Of a stretch of 64,000 nt of DNA, positions 1 to 9,218 are shown piece after piece. The stretch is from Vibrio cortegadensis (GTDB lineage: Bacteria; Pseudomonadota; Gammaproteobacteria; Enterobacterales; Vibrionaceae). The notes under the pieces were generated by a model, which did not search any database, was not told the DNA's origin, and saw only the letters and a list, made by a program, of their open reading frames with translations. Location: assembly GCF_024347395.1 (NCBI RefSeq), contig NZ_AP025473.1:62001-126000 (forward strand), read 5' to 3'. The translations under genes were made by a program, and so were the position numbers. Within the stretch, counting starts at the first letter, position 1, and the number at the start of each line of letters is the position of its first letter.

Positions 1-1
1 A

Positions 2-322
2 GAGTCTGTAGCGGAACTCTCTGAAACGATGAAGCAAGGGAAAAACTCGGCGCAGATATGCATTGAATTCACAGCAGATACGCAGCGGAAAATTGAGGAA
101 ATGGCGAATGTAATGCAGCACATCGAAGCCGCAGCGACTCAAATATCAACCGCAACAGAAGAGCAATCTGTCGTAGCCAGCGATATTAATCAGAACATTG
201 TAACTATTCGAGATGCATCCCAATGTAACTTAAAAGAAGTAGATGAAGTCACGGAGCTAACGCGTCACATTAAAGGCAAAGCGCAACAGTTGGCATCGCT
301 GGGGTTATCTTTTCAGAAATAA
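2..322 (+). CDS. Methyl-accepting chemotaxis protein, C-terminal end (partial)
   Basis: The reading frame is open from the first bases of the window, so the gene starts outside it; the Met at 29 is internal. About 106 codons remain. They are helical and Ala/Gln/Glu-rich and contain 'ATEEQSVVASDINQNI', the usual late part of an MCP signalling domain, where the descending helix of the cytoplasmic hairpin runs back to the membrane. In this family the hairpin contacts CheA and CheW. No C-terminal CheR-docking pentapeptide is visible; the protein ends in SFQK. The ligand is unknown because the sensor domain is off-window. Confidence 0.85.
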   Translation, partial: ESVAELSETMKQGKNSAQICIEFTADTQRKIEEMANVMQHIEAAATQISTATEEQSVVASDINQNIVTIRDASQCNLKEVDEVTELTRHIKGKAQQLASLGLSFQK

Positions 323-351
323 TGGAAAGTAGATCAGCAATAAAATGGAGA

Positions 352-399
352 TCAAAAAAGAGTCGTGAACGCATCTTGGAAAATGCACTACACGACTCT
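352..399 (-). terminator. Rho-independent terminator of the DUF2999 gene
   Basis: AGAGTCGTG (359-367) pairs with CACGACTCT (391-399) across a loop of about 23 nt. On the minus strand the stem is followed directly by a TTTTTT run, so it fits the end of the DUF2999 gene. The opposite direction has only a weak T-rich tail. Confidence 0.7.
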
Positions 400-451
400 C
401 TATTATTCAGATTCTTGATGATCTCTAACGTTTAGATCATTGAAAATAAGT

Positions 452-703
452 CTATTTCTGAAGCTGCTCTTTTGCTGCTTCAACTTTTGAGAAGTCTAGT
501 CCAAGCTCTTCTACTGCTTCTTTAATTAGCGCAGGGTTTTGCATAACCTGCCCCATTAGCAATTGCAGTTTGTCTTGAGGTAAACCTAATTGACCAATTG
601 TTGCCATTGCCGCGAGTGGATTTTGAGTCAACGTCTCAAAAAGTTCACGGATTTGTTCGTCACTGATATTACTTTCTTTCAAGATTGCAAGAATTGGGTT
701 CAT
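452..703 (-). CDS. DUF2999 family protein
   Basis: A small (83 aa) helical protein of unknown function of the DUF2999 type, recognised from the pattern of Vibrio homologues: NPILAIL at the start and 'QNPALIKEAVEELGLDF' near the end. The start is taken at the ATG at 703, which has AAAGGCAGAG just upstream. The longer frame back to 748 has no ribosome-binding site and its first codons lie inside the terminator hairpin of the upstream gene. No signal peptide, membrane segment or catalytic motif is visible. A terminator on each side suggests a single-gene transcript. Confidence 0.8.
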   Translation of the reverse strand: MNPILAILKESNISDEQIRELFETLTQNPLAAMATIGQLGLPQDKLQLLMGQVMQNPALIKEAVEELGLDFSKVEAAKEQLQK

Positions 704-733
704 TACTCTGCCTTTAAATACTAAATCAAACAT

Positions 734-761
734 CGCGTAGTCTAACATTATTTAGACTACG
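734..761 (-). terminator. Hairpin terminator after the M42 peptidase gene
   Basis: GCGTAGTCTAA and its near-perfect complement TTTAGACTACGC enclose a 5-nt loop directly after the peptidase stop codon. It is T-poor immediately downstream on the minus strand, so efficiency is uncertain. Confidence 0.6.
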
Positions 762-768
762 CTGAGAA

Positions 769-1998
769 TTACAGGTTATCTAATCGAATATGACTGTTTT
801 TCAGGTCATCACGGGTGATACCGTTTCCGTTATTAAAATCATTGAAGTGACGCAATAACTCTGCAATAGCGTGAATAGATGCCAATAAGTCACCAGTATG
901 TGCAGATTCAGATGACGTATGCATATTACGAATCGGATAGCCGATAGTGATCGCAGCGCTATCAACACCTGCAAGTGCAGCCGCCATGCCATCCGTGCCC
1001 ATATCTCGACCAGAAAAGTCGATTTGGTATGGGATCTCTTTCTCGCTACATACATTTGCTAACGTTTGAACTAAAAATTCAGAGCTTACTGAACCTCGAC
1101 CAACGGTAAAGCCTTCGCCCATTTTCAATGGCGTCATGTTACGGCTGCCAATTCCCGGAGCTGCTTCATAATCGTGATTAACATCGGTTGCAATCAACAC
1201 GTCAGGCTTAAGCTCGCCCACCACTTGCGTTGAACCAAAACGACCAATCTCTTCATGAGTCGCAATTGTGTACAACACTCGAACTTTATCTAGCCCTTCG
1301 CTTGCCAACATACGTGCAATTTCAGTCACCGAAAAACAGCCCAAACCGTTATCTAAATACGCACCATAGAAAGTATCGGCCGCAACACCACGTTTAATTG
1401 GTCGATCTAGTAAAATAGGGTCACCAGCACGTAAGCCAAGCGCTTCTACTTGCGCTTTGCGATCTTCACCATGCATGTGCAATTCTAAATAAATAGATTC
1501 AGGTTTAATCCCTTGCTCGCCCGTACGTTGCGCAGGAGTAGAGAAGTGAATCGCCCCTAGAGCTTCAACCGTACAACCTGTAATTGATTTATACGCTCCT
1601 GGCTTTTCAGGATCCAAACAGAACACTTTCACTTCGTGGCCAATAAGTGTGGTAGGCAAGAAAGAATCGGTGTTAATCCATACTTTGCCATCTTCATCAA
1701 TTTTACGAACTTGCATACGGATTTTATCCGCGTGACCAACAATCATTACGCTGGTTAAATCATCACGCCCAGGGTGTGAATCGAAAACGACGCTCGCACT
1801 TCCCTTAAATTGGTGAACGCCCCAGTTTGCTGGCATAAAAGATTCAAATTCTGGTTTGATGACACCGTAGCTCATTGCCGCTTCGAAGCCAATTGGAGAG
1901 GGAGCCGCTAACACTGTAGACATGAAATCAAATTGATCTTGTGCCATTGGTTGGGTCCAAGCCGACTGTTTTTGAGCATTCTCATTGGTTGTATTCAT
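769..1998 (-). CDS. M42 family metallopeptidase (aminopeptidase)
   Basis: A cytoplasmic dinuclear-metal aminopeptidase of the M42 clan (glutamyl aminopeptidase / FrvX type), which trims N-terminal residues from peptides. Metal and catalytic signatures appear in the family order: 'GHADKI' (about residue 88), 'YLDNGLG' (about 214), the catalytic Glu pair in 'ATHEEIG' (about 247), 'ATDVNHD' (about 270) and the last His in 'NMHTSSE' (about 359). Length (409 aa) is slightly above the family norm because of an N-terminal polar stretch. The ATG at 1998 has AAGAG upstream. It diverges from the DEAD helicase gene, with about 200 bp of shared upstream DNA. Peptide preference cannot be read from sequence. 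Confidence 0.85.
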   Translation of the reverse strand: MNTTNENAQKQSAWTQPMAQDQFDFMSTVLAAPSPIGFEAAMSYGVIKPEFESFMPANWGVHQFKGSASVVFDSHPGRDDLTSVMIVGHADKIRMQVRKIDEDGKVWINTDSFLPTTLIGHEVKVFCLDPEKPGAYKSITGCTVEALGAIHFSTPAQRTGEQGIKPESIYLELHMHGEDRKAQVEALGLRAGDPILLDRPIKRGVAADTFYGAYLDNGLGCFSVTEIARMLASEGLDKVRVLYTIATHEEIGRFGSTQVVGELKPDVLIATDVNHDYEAAPGIGSRNMTPLKMGEGFTVGRGSVSSEFLVQTLANVCSEKEIPYQIDFSGRDMGTDGMAAALAGVDSAAITIGYPIRNMHTSSESAHTGDLLASIHAIAELLRHFNDFNNGNGITRDDLKNSHIRLDNL

Positions 1999-2201
1999 TG
2001 TTTACTCTTATTCTATCCATTAATTGACGCTACGTTAATCAGAGCAACCGTGAACTTCAAGTGATTCGAATAAAATAATTCCCACATTACTTACCATATC
2101 ACTCTTAGAGTAATGCGCATTAGGTCAATATCGAGCTACTTAACCAAGCCCAAATAAGCTAAAATGCTGCCCATTATCTTAGCTTTGAGCCTTTTATACT
2201 G

Positions 2202-3482
2202 ATGACAACAACCACAACACCAGCCAATTTTGCAGAACTTGGGTTAATTCAACCTCTGTTAGCTCGTCTAACTGAACTTGAATATCAACAACCTACACCG
2301 ATTCAAGCACAGGTCATTCCTAGCGTTTTAGCAGGTCGTGACTTGATCGCTGGTGCGAATACTGGTTCAGGTAAAACCGCCGCTTTTGCGCTTCCTTTGT
2401 TAGAGTACGTTTTCACGCAGAAGCAATCTGAAAAGCCAAGCGGTAAAGGAAACTATGTTACTGGGCTTATTTTGGTTCCAACACGTGAATTAGCCAAGCA
2501 AGTATCAGACAGCATCAAGTCTTATGCTACGCACTTCAACGGAGCGGTTAAGACGGTTGCGGTATTCGGTGGCGTATCAGCAAATACACAAATGCTCGCA
2601 CTGCGTGGTGGCACCGATATTCTCGTTGCAACCCCTGGTCGATTGCTCGATTTAATCTCAAGCAATGCCATTAAGCTCGATAAAGTAAAAACCTTAGTGT
2701 TAGATGAAGCAGACCGCATGTTGAGCCTCGGCTTTACGGAAGAATTATCTGCACTGTTAGGTTTACTACCGAAACAGAAACAGACACTACTTTTCTCTGC
2801 AACGTTCCCTGAACAAGTTCAAACACTGACTCAAGAGTTATTGATCGACCCAGTAGAAGTACAGTTACAAAGTACCGATGCCAGCACGTTAGTACAACGC
2901 GTATTTACTGTGAACAAAGGTGAGAAAACGGCTCTACTTGCTCATTTAATTCATCAACATCAATGGCGACAAGCGCTGATTTTTGTTAACGCAAAGAACA
3001 GTTGTGAGCACTTAGCGGATAAGCTTCATAAGCGTGGCATTATTGCTGAAGTGTTTCATGGCGATAAAGGCCAAGGCGCTCGAACCCGAGTACTTGAAGC
3101 GTTTAAAGCCGGCGAGATTGACGTGTTAATCGCAACAGATATCGCCGCTCGTGGTCTTGATATTGAAAAGCTACCTGTTGTCATCAATTTTGACTTACCA
3201 AGAAGCCCATCAGACTATATGCACCGTATTGGCCGAAGCGGTCGTGCTGGTGAAGTAGGTTTGGCGCTCTCACTTATCGATTATGAAGATTACCATCACT
3301 TCAAGATCATCGAGAAGAAGAACAAAATCAGACTTGACCGTGAACAAGTTGAAGGATTTGAAGTCGATGAAGCAGCGGCTGAAGCCTATTTAGCGGCCAG
3401 TAAGCCAATGGCAAAACCAGCAGGCACTGGCAAAAAGAAACGTAAGAAAAATGCATCTGGAAACTCAGACTACTGGCTATAG
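2202..3482 (+). CDS. DEAD-box ATP-dependent RNA helicase (RhlE-like)
   Basis: An ATP-driven RNA helicase for remodelling RNA or ribonucleoprotein. The full motif set is present: Q motif ('TPIQAQVIP'), motif I 'TGSGKT', Ia 'PTRELAKQ', Ib 'TPGR', II 'DEAD' (about residue 168), III 'SAT', then the second RecA domain with 'ARGLDIEKLP' and VI 'HRIGRSGRAG'. The C-terminus is a short Lys-rich tail ('GKKKRKKN') as in RhlE-type proteins, with no DbpA-type RNA-binding domain. It is monocistronic, ending at a strong hairpin. The precise paralogue within the Vibrio DEAD-box set is not certain. Confidence 0.92.
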   Translation: MTTTTTPANFAELGLIQPLLARLTELEYQQPTPIQAQVIPSVLAGRDLIAGANTGSGKTAAFALPLLEYVFTQKQSEKPSGKGNYVTGLILVPTRELAKQVSDSIKSYATHFNGAVKTVAVFGGVSANTQMLALRGGTDILVATPGRLLDLISSNAIKLDKVKTLVLDEADRMLSLGFTEELSALLGLLPKQKQTLLFSATFPEQVQTLTQELLIDPVEVQLQSTDASTLVQRVFTVNKGEKTALLAHLIHQHQWRQALIFVNAKNSCEHLADKLHKRGIIAEVFHGDKGQGARTRVLEAFKAGEIDVLIATDIAARGLDIEKLPVVINFDLPRSPSDYMHRIGRSGRAGEVGLALSLIDYEDYHHFKIIEKKNKIRLDREQVEGFEVDEAAAEAYLAASKPMAKPAGTGKKKRKKNASGNSDYWL

Positions 3483-3503
3483 TTATTAATATTAGTACAC
3501 AGT

Positions 3504-3534
3504 AAACGACGGTTTTAGATAGAAACCGTCGTTT
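3504..3534. terminator. Bidirectional terminator hairpin between convergent genes
   Basis: A perfect 12-bp stem, AAACGACGGTTT / AAACCGTCGTTT, with a 7-nt loop. It lies between the helicase (plus) and GGDEF (minus) genes and has A/T ends that would serve both directions. Confidence 0.8.
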
Positions 3535-3606
3535 AAGGTTAGGTGGTTAACACTAACCCCATCTAACGTTAAATGCCCTACCCTAAATAACCTGCAACGT
3601 TGAACA

Positions 3607-5592
3607 TTAATTATCCGCAACTAATTTGACACGGTTACGACCCGATAATTTCGCGTCGTACAACGCCTCATCAGATTTTGAGAGTATCTCATTCCACCGT
3701 TTATGTATTTCACCATATTTAATCTTTCCAAATGCACCAATCGAAATGGTTACGGTTAACTCATGATTCGCACATATGATAGGAGTGACTGAAATCGATT
3801 CACGCAGGCGATTGAGTACCAACTCAACATCAGACTCTGGAGATACCGCTAACACCAGAACGAACTCCTCACCGCCCCATCTAACCAGCAAGTCATTATC
3901 ACTACGCGCATTTTCATTTAAGCGACGAGCCACTTCTGTCAACACAACATCGCCAACATCATGACCGTAAATATCATTCACTTTCTTAAAATGATCCACA
4001 TCGGCCACTAACACAACAAGATCATAAGCTGCTAGCTGGTTATTTTGTGCAGCCTTTTCCAACCATTGCTCCAAATATCGACGGTTATGCAGGCCAGTTA
4101 AAGGATCTTCTAATGATTGAGACGTCAGTGTTTCATTAGACCGACGAAGACGGAAATTTGTTTTGGACACGGAGATATAACGACGGAAAAGAATATAAAT
4201 CACCAAACAGAATATAAGTAACACTGACACCCACAATTTATCGAGCATTTTCTGCTGTGACAGGCGAGCCGAATTTAGTGCATTTTCATACTTTAATAAC
4301 TCTATTTCGTTTTCTTTATACTTAGCCTCATAGTTTTCTTGAAGAGCAAATAACTCTTTGCGTCGTTCGTCGAATAGATAGTCATTCCGTTCATTCGCAT
4401 ACTCCTTATACAACACTAAAGCCTTTTTATAATCAGACTTATCTTCATGAATTTTGGCAATAAATGCCTTCATTGATATTGCTTTTATGCGATTATTGGC
4501 GGCGTCAAATTGTGCGAACACTTTTTCCGCTAGCGCTAAGGCTTCATCAAACCTCTTCTGCTTCAAATACGTTTCTGCCACCGCTTCATTGCAATACATG
4601 AGCCCCGCTCTATCTGATACTTCCTCTGCTAGAGTCAAACATCGCTGAGCACTTACTATCGCTTCATCTATTTGATTTTCCTGAATCAGTAACGTTACCA
4701 AGTTAGCAAGCGCATAAATTTGGGAATAACGAGAGCCTTTTTCTGTCGATAACTTAACCGCAGCGCGAAAATGCTCGGACTCCAACTCCTTATTATCCAA
4801 ACTTTTAGCAATAATCCCGGCATTGATATGCAGCATCACTTTGACGCTAGGGTTATTAAAATGCGAGTGTTCAACCAACGAAAAGGCCCGACGACTGTAT
4901 TTATCCGCTTGCCCCCACTCCTCTAAGCGAAAGTAAACGGTGGAAATATTGGACAGTACTCTAGCCTGTTGAAGTATGTCTTTTTGTTGAGTAAAAATAT
5001 CCAGCGCAGTTCGGTAATCCTCCATCGCTTTTGGATAGTCAGATAACTCAACATATAGATTTGCTCGCCATTTCGTGGCTCTTGCCAACAAATGCCAATA
5101 TTCTGCTTGTTTGGCAATCTCGATGACGGTTTCTACTCGTCGTAATGCTTCGTCATAATATCCGATCTCAATGAATTCAATGATCCTCTCCAATTCAGCC
5201 TCACCCTGCATCCATGCTTGATCTAATCGCTCACCTAAAGAGTCTAGCCTGGCAACATGGTCCCCTGAATATTTATCCTCTTGCCACATATCGGTAGAAC
5301 CAAGCGCGCCTTCCAAACGAAATAGAGTCAAATAATATAGAGCTTGCTTAAGGTTATCCTTTTCCTCAATGCTCGCTAATGAAATTTGGGACAGCATTTT
5401 CCGGGCGACTTCTGGTTCGCTATCGGCTAACTGATAAATGGAAAATATGGCTTCATCTTGTGCGGTAATTTTATCCGCAAAAAAGAGAGGTATAGGTAGT
5501 GGTTCATTGGCTTGCGCGTACAAGGACACGGAGAGCAAAAGTGACGAGATCAAGTAAAAAGCGAGTGTTTTAAATTTTCGAGGTTTGGGCAT
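3607..5592 (-). CDS. TPR-repeat diguanylate cyclase (GGDEF)
   Basis: A membrane-bound enzyme predicted to make cyclic di-GMP from two GTP. An N-terminal signal peptide (hydrophobic core about 11-25, ending near 'YAQA') puts the next 400 residues in the periplasm. These are helical tetratricopeptide-like repeats with several A-x-x-Y/L patterns and a coiled stretch. One membrane segment follows ('LWVSVLLIFCLVIYIL', about 450-470), then a cytoplasmic GGDEF domain with 'DPLTGLHNRRYLEQW', 'DVDHFKKVNDIYGHDVGD' and the active-site loop GGEEF (about residue 572). The usual RxxD product-inhibition site is absent (SDND there instead), so feedback inhibition is doubtful. No good Shine-Dalgarno precedes the ATG. 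The periplasmic signal is unknown. Confidence 0.9.
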   Translation of the reverse strand: MPKPRKFKTLAFYLISSLLLSVSLYAQANEPLPIPLFFADKITAQDEAIFSIYQLADSEPEVARKMLSQISLASIEEKDNLKQALYYLTLFRLEGALGSTDMWQEDKYSGDHVARLDSLGERLDQAWMQGEAELERIIEFIEIGYYDEALRRVETVIEIAKQAEYWHLLARATKWRANLYVELSDYPKAMEDYRTALDIFTQQKDILQQARVLSNISTVYFRLEEWGQADKYSRRAFSLVEHSHFNNPSVKVMLHINAGIIAKSLDNKELESEHFRAAVKLSTEKGSRYSQIYALANLVTLLIQENQIDEAIVSAQRCLTLAEEVSDRAGLMYCNEAVAETYLKQKRFDEALALAEKVFAQFDAANNRIKAISMKAFIAKIHEDKSDYKKALVLYKEYANERNDYLFDERRKELFALQENYEAKYKENEIELLKYENALNSARLSQQKMLDKLWVSVLLIFCLVIYILFRRYISVSKTNFRLRRSNETLTSQSLEDPLTGLHNRRYLEQWLEKAAQNNQLAAYDLVVLVADVDHFKKVNDIYGHDVGDVVLTEVARRLNENARSDNDLLVRWGGEEFVLVLAVSPESDVELVLNRLRESISVTPIICANHELTVTISIGAFGKIKYGEIHKRWNEILSKSDEALYDAKLSGRNRVKLVADN

Positions 5593-6150
5593 AAATTATT
5601 TTTTTGGAGGTAATTTACATAAGATCTTGATTGCTTATCAATTTTTAGTCAATCCTTTGTCTCAATTTATCTTGAGTCTTTTGTAAACAAACTAAGGCAC
5701 TGTACAATTTTTTTCACTTAGAGATAAAAATATCAACGTTTAACAATGCAAGAGGTATGTGTTCAGCTTTCAACTATTCATACACCGAATTATCCACGAG
5801 ATACGTATCACCTAATACTGCAATGTCGTTGTGTACAAGTGAGTACCAGTAGATGCTTCCTATATAACACTAACCTCACAGTATTCAGCAAAGAAATGAA
5901 AATATAGGGTGACCCGACGACCAGATCTCCTTATCATTTATTGCTCAACGTTAAAAATGGAAATTTAACTCACATCAAGCCCATTCCGAGGCTTGGGGCT
6001 ATGGTTTATGACGCAACGGTTTATGACGCGATAGCTTTTGACTCGATGGTTTAACACAATAGCTTTAACGCTAAAGTTAATGCTGAAATATCCGTTAAAG
6101 CGTAAACTTACCTTAGAGATAAAATTCCAGCTAAAACAGGAAAATCAACT
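5593..6150. other. Gene-free stretch upstream of two divergent genes
   Basis: AT-rich DNA of 558 bp between the start of the GGDEF gene and a small unknown gene. No convincing ORF or RNA gene is visible. It holds short degenerate repeats near its right end (see 6001-6072) and presumably promoters for both neighbours, none of which I can assign firmly. Confidence 0.5.
6001..6072. repeat. Degenerate 13-15 bp tandem repeat
   Basis: About five back-to-back units related to ATGGTTTATGACGCA: 6001-6015, 6016-6030, 6031-6045, 6046-6058 and 6059-6071. The first two differ only at the second, third and last bases or so; later copies are shorter and more diverged. The array sits about 80 bp before the next gene. 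Confidence 0.6.
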
Positions 6151-6516
6151 ATGATTCATGAAACTAAAACAATGGAAGTACCTGTAGCAATCGTCGACAG
6201 AATACAAACGTTGATTGATGCTTTCGAAGCAAAAGAAAAGTTTAACGCAGAACGTAAAGTCGTCGTGAACAACCTACTTGCAATGGATAACCTTAGCTGC
6301 GAGATGGCAGTGTATAGCTTGGTACAAGATGAACTATTAGACACGCTACGATTTGTATATGAGTTATCTGGCACAAATAGTTCGTTCATTAAAAAACTGC
6401 TCACACAATCGAGAGAAAACCCAACAAAAGCGCTATCTGATGCGCAACGATCAGCGGCAAAAAGTATGCTATTTAACTTGCTGAATGATCCTTCCGTCAT
6501 TTCAGAAATGAAATAA
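6151..6516 (+). CDS. Hypothetical protein, 121 aa
   Basis: Not recognised. A soluble, mostly helical protein with no signal peptide, membrane segment or Cys cluster. Its ATG follows an AGGA nine bases upstream. The opposite-strand frame over the same DNA is longer by five codons, but this strand has a better start, a start codon near the end of a clear upstream non-coding region, and ordinary codon use. It converges with an EamA transporter gene, with a hairpin in between. Likely a lineage-specific Vibrio gene. Confidence 0.6.
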   Translation: MIHETKTMEVPVAIVDRIQTLIDAFEAKEKFNAERKVVVNNLLAMDNLSCEMAVYSLVQDELLDTLRFVYELSGTNSSFIKKLLTQSRENPTKALSDAQRSAAKSMLFNLLNDPSVISEMK

Positions 6517-6538
6517 CTCTCCAATTTAGAATTCATCG

Positions 6539-6571
6539 GGTTTAGTGCACACGTCTATAAAGCACTAAACC
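6539..6571. terminator. Hairpin between convergent genes
   Basis: GGTTTAGTGC (6539-6548) pairs with GCACTAAACC (6562-6571), and a further AAGCACTAAACCTTC copy follows at once. It lies between the ends of two convergent genes. It has no long T-run, so it is a probable but weak terminator. Confidence 0.45.
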
Positions 6572-6580
6572 TTCAAAGCA

Positions 6581-7483
6581 CTAAACCTTCGCTCTTGAAG
6601 CCTTCAAGCTAGAGAGTGAAAAACCGGTTACCAACATTGTTCCTCCAACAACAAAAACGGTTCCAATAATGGTATTGAAGCCTATCGTTTCGTCTAAAAA
6701 TAAGTTCCCCCATAAAATACCAAACACTGGAATAATAAAGGTCACCGATAATGCGGAAGCAGGCCCAACCTCGGTAATCAATCGAAAATAGAGCAAATAA
6801 GCAAGCCCAGTACACATAACACCCAGCATAGTAACGGCAATTAATGTATCAGTGGTCAGTGGCGCTTGTGTTGGGAAAAATGGGAGTAGCGGCAGAACAA
6901 TGATGACCGCTGCCCACATGCTTCCATGCGCATTGTTAAAAGCCGGAACGGAAGGTGCATTCTTAGCGTAGTTAGTTGCGATACCATAGCAACACGCTGC
7001 CATTACGCCCGCAGCGATAGGAAGCATCGCACCTTCGCCAATTTTCACCGCATCCCAGCCAACTAAAATTGCACAACCTACAATCCCCATAACTAAACCC
7101 ATTGACTTATTTCTGGTTAATGCATCTTTTCTCCATAACACACCAATGATGGCTCCCCAGATCGCTGCCGTTGAATTCAAAATAGAGAGTGTTGAAGCGT
7201 TCAGTGTCTGAGCGGCATAGGCAAAGAGTAAAAAAGGCGCCGCTGTATTAAATAAACCAATAATGAAAAAGTGCTTATAGTATTTTCTGAACGCTAACTT
7301 TCGCTTCAGATACAGCGAAATCAAGAATAGACATATCGCCGCGAGCGCAACTCGAACCTCAATCAAAACAGCCGCTCCCATTGATGGAGCAGCAATACGC
7401 ATAAAGAGAAAAGACGCCCCCCAAATAGCAGCGAGCGTTATTAGGCGAAACATATTAGAGAGATTCATAAGTTCAGATACCAT
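6581..7483 (-). CDS. EamA/DMT family transporter
   Basis: An inner-membrane drug/metabolite transporter-superfamily protein with ten predicted membrane helices arranged as two repeated EamA halves. The first half starts with 'AAIWGASFLFMRIA', a typical DMT N-terminal signature, and the second with 'GVMAACCYGIATNYAKN'. Length of 300 aa is standard. The substrate cannot be inferred. Alternative start codons at residues 6 and 11 are possible because no strong ribosome-binding site marks the ATG at 7483. Confidence 0.85.
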   Translation of the reverse strand: MVSELMNLSNMFRLITLAAIWGASFLFMRIAAPSMGAAVLIEVRVALAAICLFLISLYLKRKLAFRKYYKHFFIIGLFNTAAPFLLFAYAAQTLNASTLSILNSTAAIWGAIIGVLWRKDALTRNKSMGLVMGIVGCAILVGWDAVKIGEGAMLPIAAGVMAACCYGIATNYAKNAPSVPAFNNAHGSMWAAVIIVLPLLPFFPTQAPLTTDTLIAVTMLGVMCTGLAYLLYFRLITEVGPASALSVTFIIPVFGILWGNLFLDETIGFNTIIGTVFVVGGTMLVTGFSLSSLKASRAKV

Positions 7484-8104
7484 AAATCATGTATTTGTTA
7501 AGATATTGTAAGTTAGTATTAATGAGCAACGAATACAATACTTATCTGAGCTCACCATGCACTTAACTAAGAATCAAATCATCATGTGGCTACTTTTAAT
7601 GCTGAGCTAACGAATAAAAACATCATAAATAAACTCAAAAACCTATCTATTGACCATGATTTCGGTGCTCTAAAATCGTCTCGATTTTGAGACTTTGTAC
7701 ATTATAGCGATTAAATAACACATTAAAACAGAAACAAATAATGAGAACCTGTTTAAAACAGTGGCTCTAGATTAATCGTTATTATAAACAATCCCTTACA
7801 GAAAAAATCATTCAAGCATAAAAGCAAATAACGTTACTTTCTAAAACTAAAGTTTACCGTAAATTTAAATCCTAGTATTAAAGTCCAATATTGATATATT
7901 TATTTTTTACATTTAAATACATAAGGATAGATACACAAATTGCAAAACCTCCTCGTAAACTTCAAGTTATATTTAATTCACACTTAGAATCTGAAATATT
8001 GATATGGGTTTCTATATCACCTATACCATTATTAAAGAATGTCAGGGCAATGTCATAAATAAAGCAACCTCATCATTACAAATACAATAAGAAGCGCTTA
8101 CATC
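7484..8104. other. AT-rich intergenic region
   Basis: About 620 bp between an EamA gene and the tadE-like gene, diverging at its two ends. Very AT-rich with no supportable ORF, tRNA or riboswitch fold. It presumably carries the promoter of the tadE/F/G-like operon. Confidence 0.5.
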
Positions 8105-8644
8105 ATGGTTAAATACAATTTAAATAGACCTAAAGAAACACAAATAAGAGGTACTGCACAAGTGAATCATCACTTCGGGAAAGGCGGTACCTATCGAGCA
8201 ATGAAAAGAAGCCGTGGACTTGCCATCGTTGAATTCTCAATTGTTGCTAGCTTTTTCTTCTTACTTATTTTTACAGTGATTGATTTAGGTATCTATGGCT
8301 ACGTAAAGCTCACCATGCAACATTCTGTAAGGGAAGGGGCGAGATATGCCGTGACAGGGCAATCCAATCTAGACCCTGATCTTCTAGGTAATCGAGAAGC
8401 GGCTATCTTGCAAAAAATATCCACATCATCCGATGGCCTCTTATCGAAAGTAATGAATGTGGATGATATTAGAGTCGAAGATACTTCTGGCAATGCAGTC
8501 ACTGGGTTTGGAAGTTCCGGAGAGATTATTGCCATTCATTTGGATTGTGAGTGGCCTACAACCAGTCCCTATATCTATCCTTTCCTCGATGACGGAAAAT
8601 ACAAATTCACCGTTAGCGCCGCTATGAAAAATGAAGCATTTTAG
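8105..8644 (+). CDS. TadE-like pseudopilin
   Basis: An inner-membrane minor pilin of the TadE/TadG-like family. The signature is 'RSRGLAIVEFSIVASFFFLL': a short basic stretch, a Glu five residues into the processed region, then a long hydrophobic helix, followed by an extracytoplasmic domain containing 'SVREGARYAVTG'. In tight association systems such proteins are processed by a prepilin peptidase and help assemble Flp pili. The ATG at 8105 gives 179 aa; an internal Met at 8201 ('MKRSRG') would give a more family-like N-terminus, and neither has a strong ribosome-binding site. It is followed 8 bp later by a second pseudopilin gene. Confidence 0.75.
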   Translation: MVKYNLNRPKETQIRGTAQVNHHFGKGGTYRAMKRSRGLAIVEFSIVASFFFLLIFTVIDLGIYGYVKLTMQHSVREGARYAVTGQSNLDPDLLGNREAAILQKISTSSDGLLSKVMNVDDIRVEDTSGNAVTGFGSSGEIIAIHLDCEWPTTSPYIYPFLDDGKYKFTVSAAMKNEAF

Positions 8645-8652
8645 GTGTATAT

Positions 8653-9207
8653 ATGATGACATTACCAAAGTATCCACAAAAACAAACTGGATTTGCAGCC
8701 ATTGAAATGACTCTAGTGACACCTGTGTTTATTTTATTAATTGCAGGAGCGGTCGAACTCACTCAAATAATCCAAGCCGATCACATTATCATCAGTATCA
8801 GCCGTGAAGGTGGCAACATCGTATCTAGAAGTAGTACCGAAACACCTCAAAAAATAATGGATACCATTGCCATCACCGCTGGTCCATTAGATTTAAGTAG
8901 TGATGGAGCAATTTATATAACATCAGTAACAGGCAAGCAGAATGAATTACCCTATGTCAGCAGTCAGTATAAATGGAATCAAGCTGGTTTTAATAAAAGT
9001 AGTGATATTTGGAGTAATTGCGGCGATTGGGAAGCGGATGGGGCTTGTGATATTTCTCAAGCCAATCCTCCTACGCTTAATAACTTTTCGTTAAATTTAG
9101 ATGATGGAGAATCGGTTTATGTGGTGGAGGTTTTCTACGATTACACTCCCCTCTTTAATCTGGTATTAGATGCTAATTTCACACTTAGTGATGTCACTTA
9201 TATGTAG
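8653..9207 (+). CDS. TadE/TadF-like pseudopilin
   Basis: Second pseudopilin of the operon. N-terminal 'QTGFAAIEMTLVTPVFILL' shows the same pattern of a Gly-Phe cleavage region, Glu+5 and hydrophobic helix. The rest (about 150 residues) is extracytoplasmic with two Cys (C113 and C119 region) that could form a disulfide. AGGTG lies seven bases before the ATG. It is sandwiched between a TadE-like and a TadG-like gene with 8 and 11 bp gaps, so it is co-transcribed with them. Confidence 0.75.
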   Translation: MMTLPKYPQKQTGFAAIEMTLVTPVFILLIAGAVELTQIIQADHIIISISREGGNIVSRSSTETPQKIMDTIAITAGPLDLSSDGAIYITSVTGKQNELPYVSSQYKWNQAGFNKSSDIWSNCGDWEADGACDISQANPPTLNNFSLNLDDGESVYVVEVFYDYTPLFNLVLDANFTLSDVTYM

Positions 9208-9218
9208 GGCTTGGTGCG

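Noticed and set aside
801..1055. 84-codon minus-strand frame inside the M42 peptidase gene
   Set aside because: It overlaps conserved metal-binding motifs of the peptidase in another frame and has no independent support.
6156..6536. 126-codon minus-strand frame opposite the small unknown gene
   Set aside because: The plus frame has a start after non-coding DNA with an AGGA site and ends before a convergent hairpin; the minus frame would run into the intergenic hairpin side without a start signal. Some doubt remains.
7484..8104. Riboswitch (c-di-GMP type) before the tadE-like operon
   Set aside because: I looked for the conserved GEMM core and receptor elements and did not find them.
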